Of a DNA stretch of 64,000 nt, positions 1 to 8,851 are shown in pieces. The first letter of the stretch is position 1, and each line of letters opens with the position of its first letter. The stretch is from assembly GCA_032027085.1 (NCBI GenBank), contig JAVSMS010000001.1, positions 1,008,332 to 1,072,331 of the forward strand, in the 5' to 3' direction. A program made the position numbers and the translations under genes. The notes under the pieces are model-generated. The model saw only the letters and a program-made list of their open reading frames with translations. It was not told the DNA's origin and did not search any database. Origin of the DNA: Pseudorhodoplanes sp. (lineage in GTDB: Bacteria; Pseudomonadota; Alphaproteobacteria; Rhizobiales; Xanthobacteraceae).

Positions 1-2089
1 GCACGGAGCGCAAGGCACGCTGCAGCAATTCCCGTTCGGTCGCCGACAAGCGTTTTACCGCGACCTTATTGGTGGGCGGATGGCCATGCTCGATGTCATC
101 GATCTGCTGATCGAGGATCAGGCTGAGGAAAATCATCTGCGCCTCCGCCAGCGCTTCGAGATCGCGTTCGCCGCCGAGCTTCAGCGCCATCACCCCGGCG
201 ATCCGACGCGGCGTTGCGCGTTCCAGCACGTGATGGCGGATGGCGAGCACCCGCGCCGCAGTGACGATGCCGAACAGGCCGGCCTTCTTGAGATCGATGC
301 GGCCGCGCTCGGTCTTGATGCCGCCGATGAAGTTCAGGCCGGGCTCCACCTCGCCGGCCGCTTCCGCCAGCAACTTGGCGAATTCCACCTGCCCTTTCGC
401 CATTTCAAAGCCGTCGCGCCAGAGCGTTTCGGCTAGCACGTTGGCGCCGTGCACCCCGTGCAGATCGAAGAAAATATCGACCGCCATAAGGTCGGCCGGA
501 TTGGAGCGGGTGATCCAGTCCGCGACGCGCTCGCGCCAGGTGGCGAGCGACCCGCGCCATTGCGGGTTCTTCGCCATCACGCCGCCCTTGCAATAAGGCA
601 CGCCGACTTCGTGCAGGTAATCGGCAATGTGCACGGCAAGTTCGGCGAACCAGCGATCTTCCGGACCCCCCGGCGCACCGTCCTCGAAGATCAGCGCATT
701 GTCCTGGTCCATTGCCAGAAGGCTTTCGCCGCGGCCGGCCGAGCCGAGCACCGCGACCGAGTAGGCGCAGGGCGGCTCGCCGCGCCCGTCCTGACGCATG
801 CGTTGCTCGGCGAGCACCGCCGCCTGCCGCGTCAGCGCACCGAGCTCACTTGAAATCACCGCCGCGATATCGTGGGATGCAACGCCTTCCGACAAGAGCG
901 AGGATGCGACCTGCGGCAGCTTTGCCCAGGCCTTTCCCAGCTCGTGGACATTCGTCGCCTCATCGATTTCGTCCCCGAGCGAGATCGCCTCGCTCGCACG
1001 CAGCCGCAGAAGGTCGCGCGCCGACAGAGCGCCAGCGACCATGCCAAGATTATCCATGACGCCGAGATGGCGGATTTTCAGCCGCTGCATGCGGCCGATG
1101 GCACGATAAACGAACGCATCGACCCGTATCACCGCCAGCGGCCGGCTCATGAATTCATGGATTGGCAATCGCAGCGCGTCCGCTCCTCTCGTCGCCAGCG
1201 CCCGCAGCACATCGCGCTCTGTGATAATGCCGGCATCGGCGGCGGCCAGCGCCGTGTCATCCTGTCTTCCCGGGCACACGAAAAGCGACGACACCTTTTC
1301 GGTGCTCATGCGCGTCAAGGCGTCAGACAACGCCCTGTCACCCGCAATGATTTTCGGCGGCGCGCTCATCACATTGCGGATGCGGTGGCGATAGGGATAG
1401 CTGTCGAAGCGCTCGAGCGAACGGACCGGCTGTTCGCGCACCGGCGCCTCCGCCACGTCGCTCCAGCCGGCCTGGTGTTGCTTGTCCAGCACATCGGTCA
1501 GCGCGCGGCAGGCCTGCATTGCCTCGGCCAGGGTCCGAATTCCTTTGGCGCGCAAATGCGGAATCAGCGCATTGAAAATATGCGCGGTGGTGATGGCATC
1601 ACCGAGCGCCGAATGTCGCTCGGTGACTTCGACATCAAGCCAGTTGGCGAGCTGCTCCAGCGAAAGTCCGCCGAAATTCGGCTCCGCCACCAGCATCAGC
1701 AGCTGGGTGTCGAGTGCCTTCGGCCGCTTCCAGGCAATTCCGCTGCGCGCGCATTCCCGCTGAATGATCGAGAAATCGAAGCCGAGCGTATGGCCGACGA
1801 TCACGGCGTCGCCTGCAAATCTCTCGAATTCCTTCCACACCACTGCAAAATCCGGCGCACCGGCAACCATGCCGTCGTCGATCGCGTGAATGGCCGTGGA
1901 TTGTGCCGGGATCGGCACCGGCGGACGCAACAGGCGGCGGAATGTCTGGTTGGCATCAACCCGCCCGCCAGTGATTTTCACCGCACCAATCTCGACAATG
2001 AAGGACTTGTTCGGATCGAGACCCGTGGTCTCGGTATCGATGACGACGCCGTCGAGCGCGATCAGCGGCGTGGCATTGGTGATGGTCAT
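1..2089 (-). CDS. Exonuclease-CBS-DUF294 fusion protein (C-terminus cut by window edge)
   Basis: Open from the ATG at 2089 to the window edge, at least 696 residues. An N-terminal DnaQ-like 3'-5' exonuclease domain (about residues 12-175) keeps all DEDDh motifs: D18-x-E20 in VIDTETTGL, GHTLGFDFS at 99-107 and H159/D164 in HSALGDA. A pair of CBS domains follows (about 238-355). Next is a DUF294 nucleotidyltransferase-like domain with the signature GSAGRGES followed by DQD, and a further C-terminal domain of the kind that accompanies DUF294. CBS pairs usually bind adenylates; DUF294 proteins resemble GlnD-type nucleotidyltransferases but have no proven reaction. The upstream gene (stop at 2125) is probably co-transcribed, and the pair is divergent from the symporter genes, a known pairing that suggests control of uptake. 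The domains are clear; the biochemical role is inferred. Confidence 0.85.
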   Translation of the reverse strand, partial: MTITNATPLIALDGVVIDTETTGLDPNKSFIVEIGAVKITGGRVDANQTFRRLLRPPVPIPAQSTAIHAIDDGMVAGAPDFAVVWKEFERFAGDAVIVGHTLGFDFSIIQRECARSGIAWKRPKALDTQLLMLVAEPNFGGLSLEQLANWLDVEVTERHSALGDAITTAHIFNALIPHLRAKGIRTLAEAMQACRALTDVLDKQHQAGWSDVAEAPVREQPVRSLERFDSYPYRHRIRNVMSAPPKIIAGDRALSDALTRMSTEKVSSLFVCPGRQDDTALAAADAGIITERDVLRALATRGADALRLPIHEFMSRPLAVIRVDAFVYRAIGRMQRLKIRHLGVMDNLGMVAGALSARDLLRLRASEAISLGDEIDEATNVHELGKAWAKLPQVASSLLSEGVASHDIAAVISSELGALTRQAAVLAEQRMRQDGRGEPPCAYSVAVLGSAGRGESLLAMDQDNALIFEDGAPGGPEDRWFAELAVHIADYLHEVGVPYCKGGVMAKNPQWRGSLATWRERVADWITRSNPADLMAVDIFFDLHGVHGANVLAETLWRDGFEMAKGQVEFAKLLAEAAGEVEPGLNFIGGIKTERGRIDLKKAGLFGIVTAARVLAIRHHVLERATPRRIAGVMALKLGGERDLEALAEAQMIFLSLILDQQIDDIEHGHPPTNKVAVKRLSATERELLQRALRSV

Positions 2090-2124
2090 GTCATGTCACC
2101 GCAGATCGCGTCGGCCGCTCCTGT

Positions 2125-2754
2125 TCATGACCGATCCAGCTCGCGCAGCCTGGCGGCCATGGCGGAGACATCCATGCGCCTGATCAATTCTTCCTGCATC
2201 TGGACCAGATTGAGCTGCAGAAAACCGCGCGAGGTCGGCGCGTCCTCCGTCAGCAAGTCCTTGTGGATTGGCATCAGGCTGAAGACGCGTTCGGCGAACG
2301 GCACGGGAATATCGATCACCCGTTTGGGTGGATGGGTCGTCAATCGCTCCAAATGCAGAGCCAGTTCCGCTCGCGCCTTGCTCCATTGCTCGACCGTCAG
2401 CAACGGCGGCACGGGATAGCGGTCGAATACCGAAAGCACGAGCTTGACCAGCGGATCGAGGAGCGCGCGGCGATCTCCACCAGCCTGCGGGGCCAGCACG
2501 CCCTCGACCATTTCACCGACCATGGCGAGACCAAGCGGATATCCCTCCCAGCGCGACCGATTCGCCGCCTCAATGAATTCAGGCTCCTTCATCATCACCT
2601 TGGCGTAAGGCCCGGAGCGGGCGCGTGCGTATTCGTACATTCCCTTCTGAATCAAGAAGGCGGATTGCGCGTCGATGAAATCGGCCAGATCGCCCACATC
2701 GGAGATCGGCGGCTTGCGACGAAAAATGCCGCGCACGAAATCGACAAAACTCAT
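2125..2754 (-). CDS. Conserved hypothetical protein upstream of the DUF294 gene
   Basis: 209 residues from the ATG at 2754 (MSFVDFVRGI). An in-frame ATG at 2808 would add 18 residues, but the shorter start begins where the regular helical sequence begins. The protein is soluble-looking, mostly helical, with no signal peptide or membrane segment and no motif I recognise. It ends 36 bp before the exonuclease-CBS-DUF294 gene on the same strand, so the two are probably one operon. It faces the symporter pair across a 298-bp divergent region. A helper role in carboxylate uptake control is suggested only by position. Confidence 0.75.
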   Translation of the reverse strand: MSFVDFVRGIFRRKPPISDVGDLADFIDAQSAFLIQKGMYEYARARSGPYAKVMMKEPEFIEAANRSRWEGYPLGLAMVGEMVEGVLAPQAGGDRRALLDPLVKLVLSVFDRYPVPPLLTVEQWSKARAELALHLERLTTHPPKRVIDIPVPFAERVFSLMPIHKDLLTEDAPTSRGFLQLNLVQMQEELIRRMDVSAMAARLRELDRS

Positions 2755-3052
2755 GCCCGCATGTCCTGCATGTTCGCGTTGCAACAGTTCTTTCGCGGTT
2801 GCGAACAAACCGTTCTCGGAAAAAAGTCTAACCTCTTCAGCGGGTAAAACATCCCAATTTCGCCGAAAGTCTTATACGGGCGGGCGTGCCGCAATGTTAC
2901 CATTTTTCATAGACTCGCGACTTGGCATCAAGATCGGGCGCGGAGCAGCGGCAACCAGGGGGGTGTCGCACCCTAGCCGGTCGTCGGCGCCCCTCGGATT
3001 TCCATACCTGGCTTCCTACAGGATGCCGGTCAATCGCGGAGGGTATCGCTCC
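2755..3052. promoter_or_regulatory. Divergent intergenic region, regulator operon / symporter operon
   Basis: These 298 bp hold the promoters of two divergent units. I see no convincing sigma70 -35/-10 pair, operator palindrome or small gene. The only clear signal is the GGAGGG ribosome binding site at 3038-3043, which fixes the start of the DUF4212 gene at 3053. Confidence 0.4.
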
Positions 3053-3313
3053 ATGGCTACGTCAGAAAACGACCAAGCCCATTGGAAGAAAACCACCAAC
3101 CTGATGTGGATCATGATCGGGTTGTGGATCTTCTTTGGTTACATCATCCACATGTTCGTCAATGTGCTGAACAAGATCGTAATTCTCGGCTTCCCGCTCG
3201 GCTTCTACATGGCCGCGCAAGGCTCGCTGATCGCGTTCGTCGTCATGCTTTTCGTGTTTGCAAAGAAGCAGGACCAGATCGACCGCGAATTCGGCGTCGC
3301 TGAAGACGACTGA
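3053..3313 (+). CDS. DUF4212 small subunit of sodium/carboxylate symporter
   Basis: 86 residues. The start at 3053 is chosen because GGAGGG lies 9 bp upstream; an in-frame ATG at 3023 lacks this. The protein has a short polar N-terminus (MATSENDQAHWKKTTNL), two hydrophobic helices (about residues 17-39 and 45-68) and an acidic tail. This matches the DUF4212 family, the small subunit found with VC_2705-type sodium:solute symporters. The gene is 13 bp upstream of the large subunit and surely co-transcribed with it. Confidence 0.9.
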   Translation: MATSENDQAHWKKTTNLMWIMIGLWIFFGYIIHMFVNVLNKIVILGFPLGFYMAAQGSLIAFVVMLFVFAKKQDQIDREFGVAEDD

Positions 3314-3326
3314 GGGAGGACAGAAC

Positions 3327-5303
3327 ATGGCTACTCAGACTTCAGGCAGCGGCGACTTTATCAACAATCTTGGGAAGATTTACGGCTTCTACGCCGGCGG
3401 CTTCCTCCTCTTCGTCGTCTTGCTCGGCATTCTCGAACAAGTCGGCGTTCCGAACCGCGTCCTCGGCTATCTGTTCGTGTTCTTCACGATCGCGGTCTAC
3501 GCCATCATCGGCGTCCTATCGCGGACCGCGCAGGTGTCGGAATATTATGTCGCCGGCCGGCGTGTTCCGGCGATTTATAACGGCATGGCGACCGGCGCCG
3601 ACTGGATGTCGGCGGCATCCTTCGTCGGCATGGCCGGCACGCTCTTCCTGCTCGGCTATGACGGCCTCGCCTGGGTGCTCGGCTGGACCGGCGGCTACGT
3701 GCTCGTCTCGGTGCTGGTCGGTCCGTATCTGCGCAAGTTCGGCGCCTATACGGTTCCCGACTTCATGGCCTACCGGTTCGGCGGCAACTTCGCCCGTTTC
3801 ATCGGCGTGCTCGTGCTGTTCTCCGCGTCCTTCACTTATGTGACGGCGCAGATTTACGGCACCGGCATCATCGCCTCGCGCTTCCTTGGCATGTCCTTTG
3901 AGATCGCGGTGTTCGTGGGCCTTGCCGGCATCCTGCTCTGCTCGATGCTGGGCGGCATGCGGGCGGTGACCTGGACGCAGATCGCCCAGTACATCGTGCT
4001 GATCGTCGCCTACCTGACGCCGATCATCATCCTGTCCACCAAGAACTACGGCATTCCGATTCCGCAATTGACCTACGGAGCGGCGATCGCGGACATCACG
4101 GCCCGCGAAGCACAGATGCTGAAGGATGGGCTGACGACGGCGGCGACACTCAAGCCGCATATAGCGCCATTCTACACCTACAGCCCGCTGAACTTCTTCG
4201 GCATCATCTTCTGCATGATGGTGGGCACGGCATCGCTGCCACACATCCTGATGCGCTATTTCACCACCCCGTCGGTGCGTGAGGCGCGGCAGTCGGTGGC
4301 CTGGTCGCTGTTCTTCATCTTCCTGCTGTACTTCTCGGCGCCGGCCTACGCGGCGTTCTCCAAGCTCGAGGTGTACACCAACATCATCGGCAGGGAGTTG
4401 ACCGATATCCGACCGTGGCTTTTCACCTGGGGCGAACTCGGCCTGATCAAGATCTGCGGTCAGAACGCAGCCAGCATCGACGCTATAGTGGCCGCATGTA
4501 AAACCGTCGCCGGCCATCCTGGCGTGGTGCGCCTGCAGGACTTCGTGATCAACACGGACGTGATCGTGCTTTCCACCCCGGAAATCGCGGGACTTCCCTA
4601 TGTGATCTCGGGTCTGGTCGCCGCCGGCGGTCTTGCCGCCGCGCTCTCGACCGCCGACGGCCTGCTGCTGGCCATCGCAAACGCACTCTCGCACGACATC
4701 TATTACAAGATGATCGACCCCAACGCGCCAACGGTCCGGCGTCTGATGGTGGCACGCGTCCTCTTGCTGGTTGTCGCTGTGGGTGCCGCCTCGCTGGCCG
4801 CCACCAAACCGGGCGACATTCTCGCGATGGTGGGCTGGGCATTCTCGCTCGCCATGGCGGGCAACTTCCCGGCGCTGATCATGGGCATCTGGTGGAAACG
4901 TGCAACAACCACCGGTGCTGTGGCAGGCATGATCGCCGGCTTCGGTCTCTGCATCTTCTATCTCGTCACCACGAGATATTATCCGCAGGCGGGCGTTAGC
5001 TGGTTCGGCATGTCGGCACTGACTAATCCGGTCACCGGTGCGCCGCTGGTCGACGTCGCGAAGACCATGGCTGATCCGAAGTGGCTGGCCGACGTTCCGG
5101 CAAGCGCGGCAAATCCGCTCCAGTCCAAGATCGGCTGGTTCGGGATGAACAACATCCTGTGCGGATTGCTGGGCATGCCGCTCGGCTTCCTGGTCATCTA
5201 CGTCGTGAGCTTGATGGGCAAGGAGCCGTCGAGGGAAATGCAGGCCTTCGTCGACGAGATCCGCAAGCCTCGCGGCGGCACCGTGCTGCAAGAGAAGGAC
5301 TGA
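3327..5303 (+). CDS. Sodium:solute symporter, VC_2705 family (acetate-type)
   Basis: 658 residues from ATG 3327, with GGGAGGA just upstream; a longer open frame begins at 3258 but overlaps the DUF4212 gene. It is a multi-spanning membrane protein of the SSS family (roughly 13 helices) with typical stretches such as YYVAGRRVPAIYNGMATGAD near residues 73-92, followed by DWMSAASFVGMAG. It is expected to import a small carboxylate, probably acetate, with Na+. The link to the DUF4212 small subunit and to the divergent DUF294 regulator supports the VC_2705 subgroup rather than true ActP. The substrate is inferred. The transcript ends at the hairpin at 5330. Confidence 0.9.
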   Translation: MATQTSGSGDFINNLGKIYGFYAGGFLLFVVLLGILEQVGVPNRVLGYLFVFFTIAVYAIIGVLSRTAQVSEYYVAGRRVPAIYNGMATGADWMSAASFVGMAGTLFLLGYDGLAWVLGWTGGYVLVSVLVGPYLRKFGAYTVPDFMAYRFGGNFARFIGVLVLFSASFTYVTAQIYGTGIIASRFLGMSFEIAVFVGLAGILLCSMLGGMRAVTWTQIAQYIVLIVAYLTPIIILSTKNYGIPIPQLTYGAAIADITAREAQMLKDGLTTAATLKPHIAPFYTYSPLNFFGIIFCMMVGTASLPHILMRYFTTPSVREARQSVAWSLFFIFLLYFSAPAYAAFSKLEVYTNIIGRELTDIRPWLFTWGELGLIKICGQNAASIDAIVAACKTVAGHPGVVRLQDFVINTDVIVLSTPEIAGLPYVISGLVAAGGLAAALSTADGLLLAIANALSHDIYYKMIDPNAPTVRRLMVARVLLLVVAVGAASLAATKPGDILAMVGWAFSLAMAGNFPALIMGIWWKRATTTGAVAGMIAGFGLCIFYLVTTRYYPQAGVSWFGMSALTNPVTGAPLVDVAKTMADPKWLADVPASAANPLQSKIGWFGMNNILCGLLGMPLGFLVIYVVSLMGKEPSREMQAFVDEIRKPRGGTVLQEKD

Positions 5304-5329
5304 GATATTCTCAGACCTTACCGATAACG

Positions 5330-5360
5330 AGTGGGGCCTTTCGGGGCCCCACTTTTTTTT
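5330..5360 (+). terminator. Rho-independent terminator of the symporter operon
   Basis: A GC-rich stem (AGTGGGGCC paired with GGCCCCACT, loop 5339-5344) runs straight into eight T residues at 5353-5360, 27 bp after the symporter stop codon. This is a textbook intrinsic terminator. Confidence 0.92.
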
Positions 5361-5424
5361 CGCGACCGAACCATCGCTTTCGGTTACAAGACAGCGGCAA
5401 ATCAGACAGCGCGGAGCGCCAAGC

Positions 5425-5727
5425 GTGTCAGCTTCCTTCTGGTCACTCTGGTACTTCCACCTGCCGAACTTCGTTCTGGCGGCGGTGATGTACACCATGC
5501 TCGGCCGCGCCCTGCTCGGCCTGATCATGGACGAGAATTCCAAGAACTATATCTGGCGCGGATTTCGTGCGATTACCGACCCGTTCCTCAGAATATTTGC
5601 CCTCGTAACGCCGAAAGCCACCGTCCCGGTGGTGCAATGGCTGTTCGGCTTCGTCTGGCTGTTCTGGCTACGAGTGGCGCTGCTCTATGTTTTCCTGTTG
5701 ATCGGCGCGATTCCGAAGGCGGGATGA
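5425..5727 (+). CDS. Small YggT-like membrane protein
   Basis: 100 residues from GTG 5425, with GGAG at 5412-5415. There are two or three hydrophobic segments around the central stretch FRAITDPFLRIFALVTP, which resembles the loop of YggT-family proteins (a DPxLRxxR-like turn followed by a proline). The family has loose links to envelope homeostasis, and nothing more specific can be claimed. It is followed after 7 bp by another small membrane protein, so the two are likely co-transcribed. The YggT match is by eye. Confidence 0.7.
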   Translation: MSASFWSLWYFHLPNFVLAAVMYTMLGRALLGLIMDENSKNYIWRGFRAITDPFLRIFALVTPKATVPVVQWLFGFVWLFWLRVALLYVFLLIGAIPKAG

Positions 5728-5734
5728 CAGAGCT

Positions 5735-6064
5735 ATGAGCGAGCGCAATTTCTATTACATCGGCATTGCCTTTTTCGGGATGATCAACGGCATTTTCAAT
5801 CAGCTCGCGCTGATCTTCGCCCTGATCCATACGCAGATTCTGGCACCGTCCCTCCTCTTCGGCAGTGTGCCTCTGACCCTGATGTTCGCCTCGCTGATGG
5901 TATCCACCGGCACGATCATCCTGGCGGGGATACCGGCGGCGATTTATGAGCGCTATGTCGGGGCGAAGGATGATTCGACCGTCGTCTCGCTCTGGATCTG
6001 GCTGGCTGGCACCGCCATCCTGACCCTGCCGGCGATCAGCAATTTTCTTCAATTCGGCCTCTAA
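5735..6064 (+). CDS. Small membrane protein of unknown function
   Basis: 109 residues with three predicted hydrophobic helices (about residues 7-30, 38-65, 83-104), short polar loops and no signal peptide or catalytic motif. It starts 7 bp after the upstream YggT-like gene. I do not recognise the family; it is likely an inner-membrane protein. Confidence 0.7.
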   Translation: MSERNFYYIGIAFFGMINGIFNQLALIFALIHTQILAPSLLFGSVPLTLMFASLMVSTGTIILAGIPAAIYERYVGAKDDSTVVSLWIWLAGTAILTLPAISNFLQFGL

Positions 6065-6242
6065 GCGAGCCGCCAAACCGTCAAAAATGCTGGTATGGTT
6101 TGGCGAGCCTGGAACCTCGTCCGCTTCGGCGGCGTTTGAGGGTTGGTTTTTACGCGCTGGCAATCTTCTGGCACGACACTTGCGTTAGAATTCGTGTCTG
6201 GATGGAAGCTTGCCGAGGGGGTGTTCTCGAGGAGACAGCCCG

Positions 6243-6617
6243 ATGAGCGGATTTTCTGACCGGTTTGCTCAGTGCGCATGGTCCGCGACCGCCTGCGACG
6301 CGGCCTTTGTCTTCATGGCGGCCCTGATTTTGATGTTTGCCTTCAGTTTCGACCCCGCCTTGGCGCTGAAAATCGGCGCAGGCGTCGCCCTGGTCTTTGC
6401 TTTGCGTCTGATCCACCGGCTGAATGAGCTTCAGAAAAAGGGCATTTGCCAAACTGAAATCTGGCAATTCATGAAGCCCGAGGAGCTGCCGCATGGCGCG
6501 TCCGCCATCAGGCAGGCCCAGGAGCGCCTGGAGGAAATCCTGCTTCGTTTCGCCAAGGGTGCGGCGGCCGTTTCCGCTGCCCTGTTCGGAACCGCTTTTG
6601 TCATCACGCTGAATTGA
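6243..6617 (+). CDS. Small membrane protein, first of a paralogous pair
   Basis: 124 residues from ATG 6243. Two N-terminal helices flank FSFDPALALK, a cytosolic-looking stretch contains TEIWQFMKPEELP, and a last helix follows. The next gene (6685) has the same plan with matching landmarks (MSFDPRRAFQ, TEMWLYVDKQFRPP), so the two appear to be diverged duplicates. Function unknown. Confidence 0.75.
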   Translation: MSGFSDRFAQCAWSATACDAAFVFMAALILMFAFSFDPALALKIGAGVALVFALRLIHRLNELQKKGICQTEIWQFMKPEELPHGASAIRQAQERLEEILLRFAKGAAAVSAALFGTAFVITLN

Positions 6618-6684
6618 AAAGCCGGCCCGCGCCGCGTTCCATCGCCGAGGTTAAAATCCCCTCGGATGCACGCGCGAGGGCGAC

Positions 6685-7194
6685 ATGGAGCATATGCGGC
6701 GGGTAGCGTATGAGACCGTCCTGCGCGCCTGCGGCTTCTCATCGCTCGCCATTTTCTGCGTGATGATCGGCATGTCGTTCGATCCCCGGCGCGCCTTCCA
6801 GGCGGGCGGGTTCCTCACCACCGTCATGGCCTTTGTTCTGATCTTGAAGTCGCGCGAGGCGCTGACCAAGGATTATCGCAAGACCGAGATGTGGCTCTAC
6901 GTCGACAAGCAATTCCGTCCGCCGGAAGCCTACGCCCAATGGGCGAGCGCGACCATCCTGCGCGACACCTATCTCACCTTCGCGATGTGGACGGCGCTGA
7001 TCTCGATAGCGATGTGGGGGCTGGCTCTGATCTTCTCTCTCATCGGCACGACGTCAACCTACACCTTCGACTATTCGCCGGCGGTCAAAAAGAATTCGTT
7101 TATCGCGGAGCGACAGGCACGGCCCGCAGATGATGCAGCGGCCGCGCGGAGGACAAGGCCCGCGCCGTCGATCCGCTACCAGGTATTGCCGTAA
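6685..7194 (+). CDS. Small membrane protein, second of a paralogous pair
   Basis: 169 residues from ATG 6685; an internal ATG at 6694 is also possible. Three hydrophobic helices (about residues 17-33, 36-54, 98-122) are separated by the polar stretch carrying TEMWLYVDKQFRPP. It aligns by eye with the preceding gene over about 100 residues but adds a basic, probably disordered tail of about 40 residues. No known function. Confidence 0.75.
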   Translation: MEHMRRVAYETVLRACGFSSLAIFCVMIGMSFDPRRAFQAGGFLTTVMAFVLILKSREALTKDYRKTEMWLYVDKQFRPPEAYAQWASATILRDTYLTFAMWTALISIAMWGLALIFSLIGTTSTYTFDYSPAVKKNSFIAERQARPADDAAAARRTRPAPSIRYQVLP

Positions 7195-7427
7195 ACCAAA
7201 CCCCACTCGCATTGTTGCAACGCAGGATAACCTGCGGCGAAAGACCGCTTGCGGCGATGCCGCGATGTGACATCGTTATCAGCATGTCGCCGCGATTCTC
7301 TCGCATTCGCGAAAAGCGCCGCCTCTGCGGATGCATCAGCATAATCGCTTACTTTCCGTTACGGGCCCTGTCATGCCCCTGACATGCCGGTCGCCGATTC
7401 AGCTCGCGCAATGGCTGGAGGTTTGTG

Positions 7428-7628
7428 ATGTCGGACAGTTACATCATTGAAGTTGGTGGCGGGGCGGCCGGATTGGTCGTGCGCGACGGCGGCAAGTTCC
7501 GCTTCTTCGCGGCTAAGAGCGAGTTTGCCGGCCTTGAAGGGCAGTCGTTTAGAAATCCGCGCGAAGCCGAAAAGGCCGCAAGACGTCAGGCTGATTTGCG
7601 CAGGGAAAAGCCTCAGTTCCTGCGCTGA
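7428..7628 (+). CDS. Small conserved-type protein, 66 aa
   Basis: 66 residues from ATG 7428, with a GGAGG ribosome site at 7417-7421; a GTG one codon earlier is possible. The first half reads as a beta-rich unit (SYIIEVGGGAAGLVVRDGGK), the second as a basic helix (NPREAEKAARRQADLRREK). Similar short proteins are common in Hyphomicrobiales with no assigned function. Its good start signal and amphipathic pattern argue that it is real. Confidence 0.6.
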   Translation: MSDSYIIEVGGGAAGLVVRDGGKFRFFAAKSEFAGLEGQSFRNPREAEKAARRQADLRREKPQFLR

Positions 7629-7776
7629 GAGCGCCGTCTCGATGCTGATCCCGAAGTGAAGAATGAGAGTTGCACGCCAATGCAAACTCGAACGCTATAA
7701 CCATTTGCTTTTTAACTCTTCTTGATGCGCATCTGTGTCTTGACTTGCCGGACCAATCCGCGCATGGCACAGCGCC

Positions 7777-8703
7777 ATGCATGCCCATGCGCACGATCAC
7801 GGCGGACACCAACACGCGCCGCGTGACTTTGGACGCGCGTTTGCAATTGGCGTCACGCTCAATACGCTTTTTGTTGTTGTCGAAGTCATCTTCGGCCTGA
7901 TTAGCAATTCCACGGCGCTGCTCGCCGACGCGGCTCATAATGTCAGCGACATTCTCGGCTTGCTGATCGCCTGGGGCGCGGCGGCACTGACACAGCGCCC
8001 GCCGACCGAGCGTTTCACCTATGGCCTGCGCAGTTCCTCCATTCTGGCCGCCCTGTTCAATGCCATGTTTCTTCTGGTCGCGGTCGGCGCCATCGGAGGG
8101 GAGGCCCTTCTCCGGTTCGTCACGCCGCAGCCGGTGGCGAGCGGGACCATCATGATCGTCGCGGCTGTCGGTATCCTGATCAACGGCCTCACCGCCTGGC
8201 TGTTCGTGTCCGGCCGCAAGAGCGACATCAATATCGAAGGCGCCTTTCTGCACATGGCGGCGGACGCCGCAGTCTCTGCCGGTGTCGTTATTGCCGGCGC
8301 GGCCATTCTTGTGACCGGCTGGCTCTGGTTCGACCCGCTGGCCAGCCTCGTGATCTGCGCCGTCATTCTGTGGAGCACGTGGACGCTCCTGGCGCGATCG
8401 GTGCGCATGTCGCTCGATGCGGTGCCGGATGCGATCGATCCGCAGGAGGTGCGGACATTTCTCGCGGGGTTGCCGGGCGTCAGCGACGTCCATGACCTGC
8501 ATATCTGGCCGATCAGCACGACAAACACCGCGCTGACCTGCCATCTTGTAATGACCGGCGGTCATCCTGGCGATCAATTCCTGTCAAAGCTGACGCACGA
8601 TCTGGACCATCGCTTCTCAATCGATCACGCCACGGTCCAGATCGAGCACGAAAAGCTGCAGATTTGTCTGAAAACCGCGGACGACTGTTCTGCAAGAGTT
8701 TGA
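7777..8703 (+). CDS. Cation diffusion facilitator (zinc/cadmium/cobalt exporter)
   Basis: 308 residues, the usual length for CzcD/ZitB proteins. A His-rich N-terminus (MHAHAHDHGGHQH) probably binds metal. Six membrane helices carry the transport-site pairs: DAAHNVSD in helix 2 and HMAADAAVS in helix 5. A C-terminal ferredoxin-like cytoplasmic domain contains HDLHIW. It should export Zn2+ or a similar divalent metal against protons. No metal-responsive regulator gene sits next to it; the LysR gene downstream faces the same way but seems to belong to the carboxylate cluster. Confidence 0.93.
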   Translation: MHAHAHDHGGHQHAPRDFGRAFAIGVTLNTLFVVVEVIFGLISNSTALLADAAHNVSDILGLLIAWGAAALTQRPPTERFTYGLRSSSILAALFNAMFLLVAVGAIGGEALLRFVTPQPVASGTIMIVAAVGILINGLTAWLFVSGRKSDINIEGAFLHMAADAAVSAGVVIAGAAILVTGWLWFDPLASLVICAVILWSTWTLLARSVRMSLDAVPDAIDPQEVRTFLAGLPGVSDVHDLHIWPISTTNTALTCHLVMTGGHPGDQFLSKLTHDLDHRFSIDHATVQIEHEKLQICLKTADDCSARV

Positions 8704-8851
8704 AAGGACCGGCGCTCCCTCCGAGGCAATGGGAGCATACCGGGGCAACCGCTCCAAATCGCCCCTTGGATACATTTCAATCCCGCGTTCTTTCGTGGCC
8801 TTCAACGACATTCCGAGATATACTTTTTCGGCATAGCTTGGTGCAGATGTC

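Noticed and set aside
3516-5543. Long minus-strand open frame over the symporter
   Set aside because: It crosses the clear terminator at 5330, is rich in His/Asp/Arg as expected for antisense of a membrane protein, and has no domain.
7717-7730. TTGATGCGCATCTG before the CDF gene as a FixK box
   Set aside because: The second half-site matches only three of five positions.
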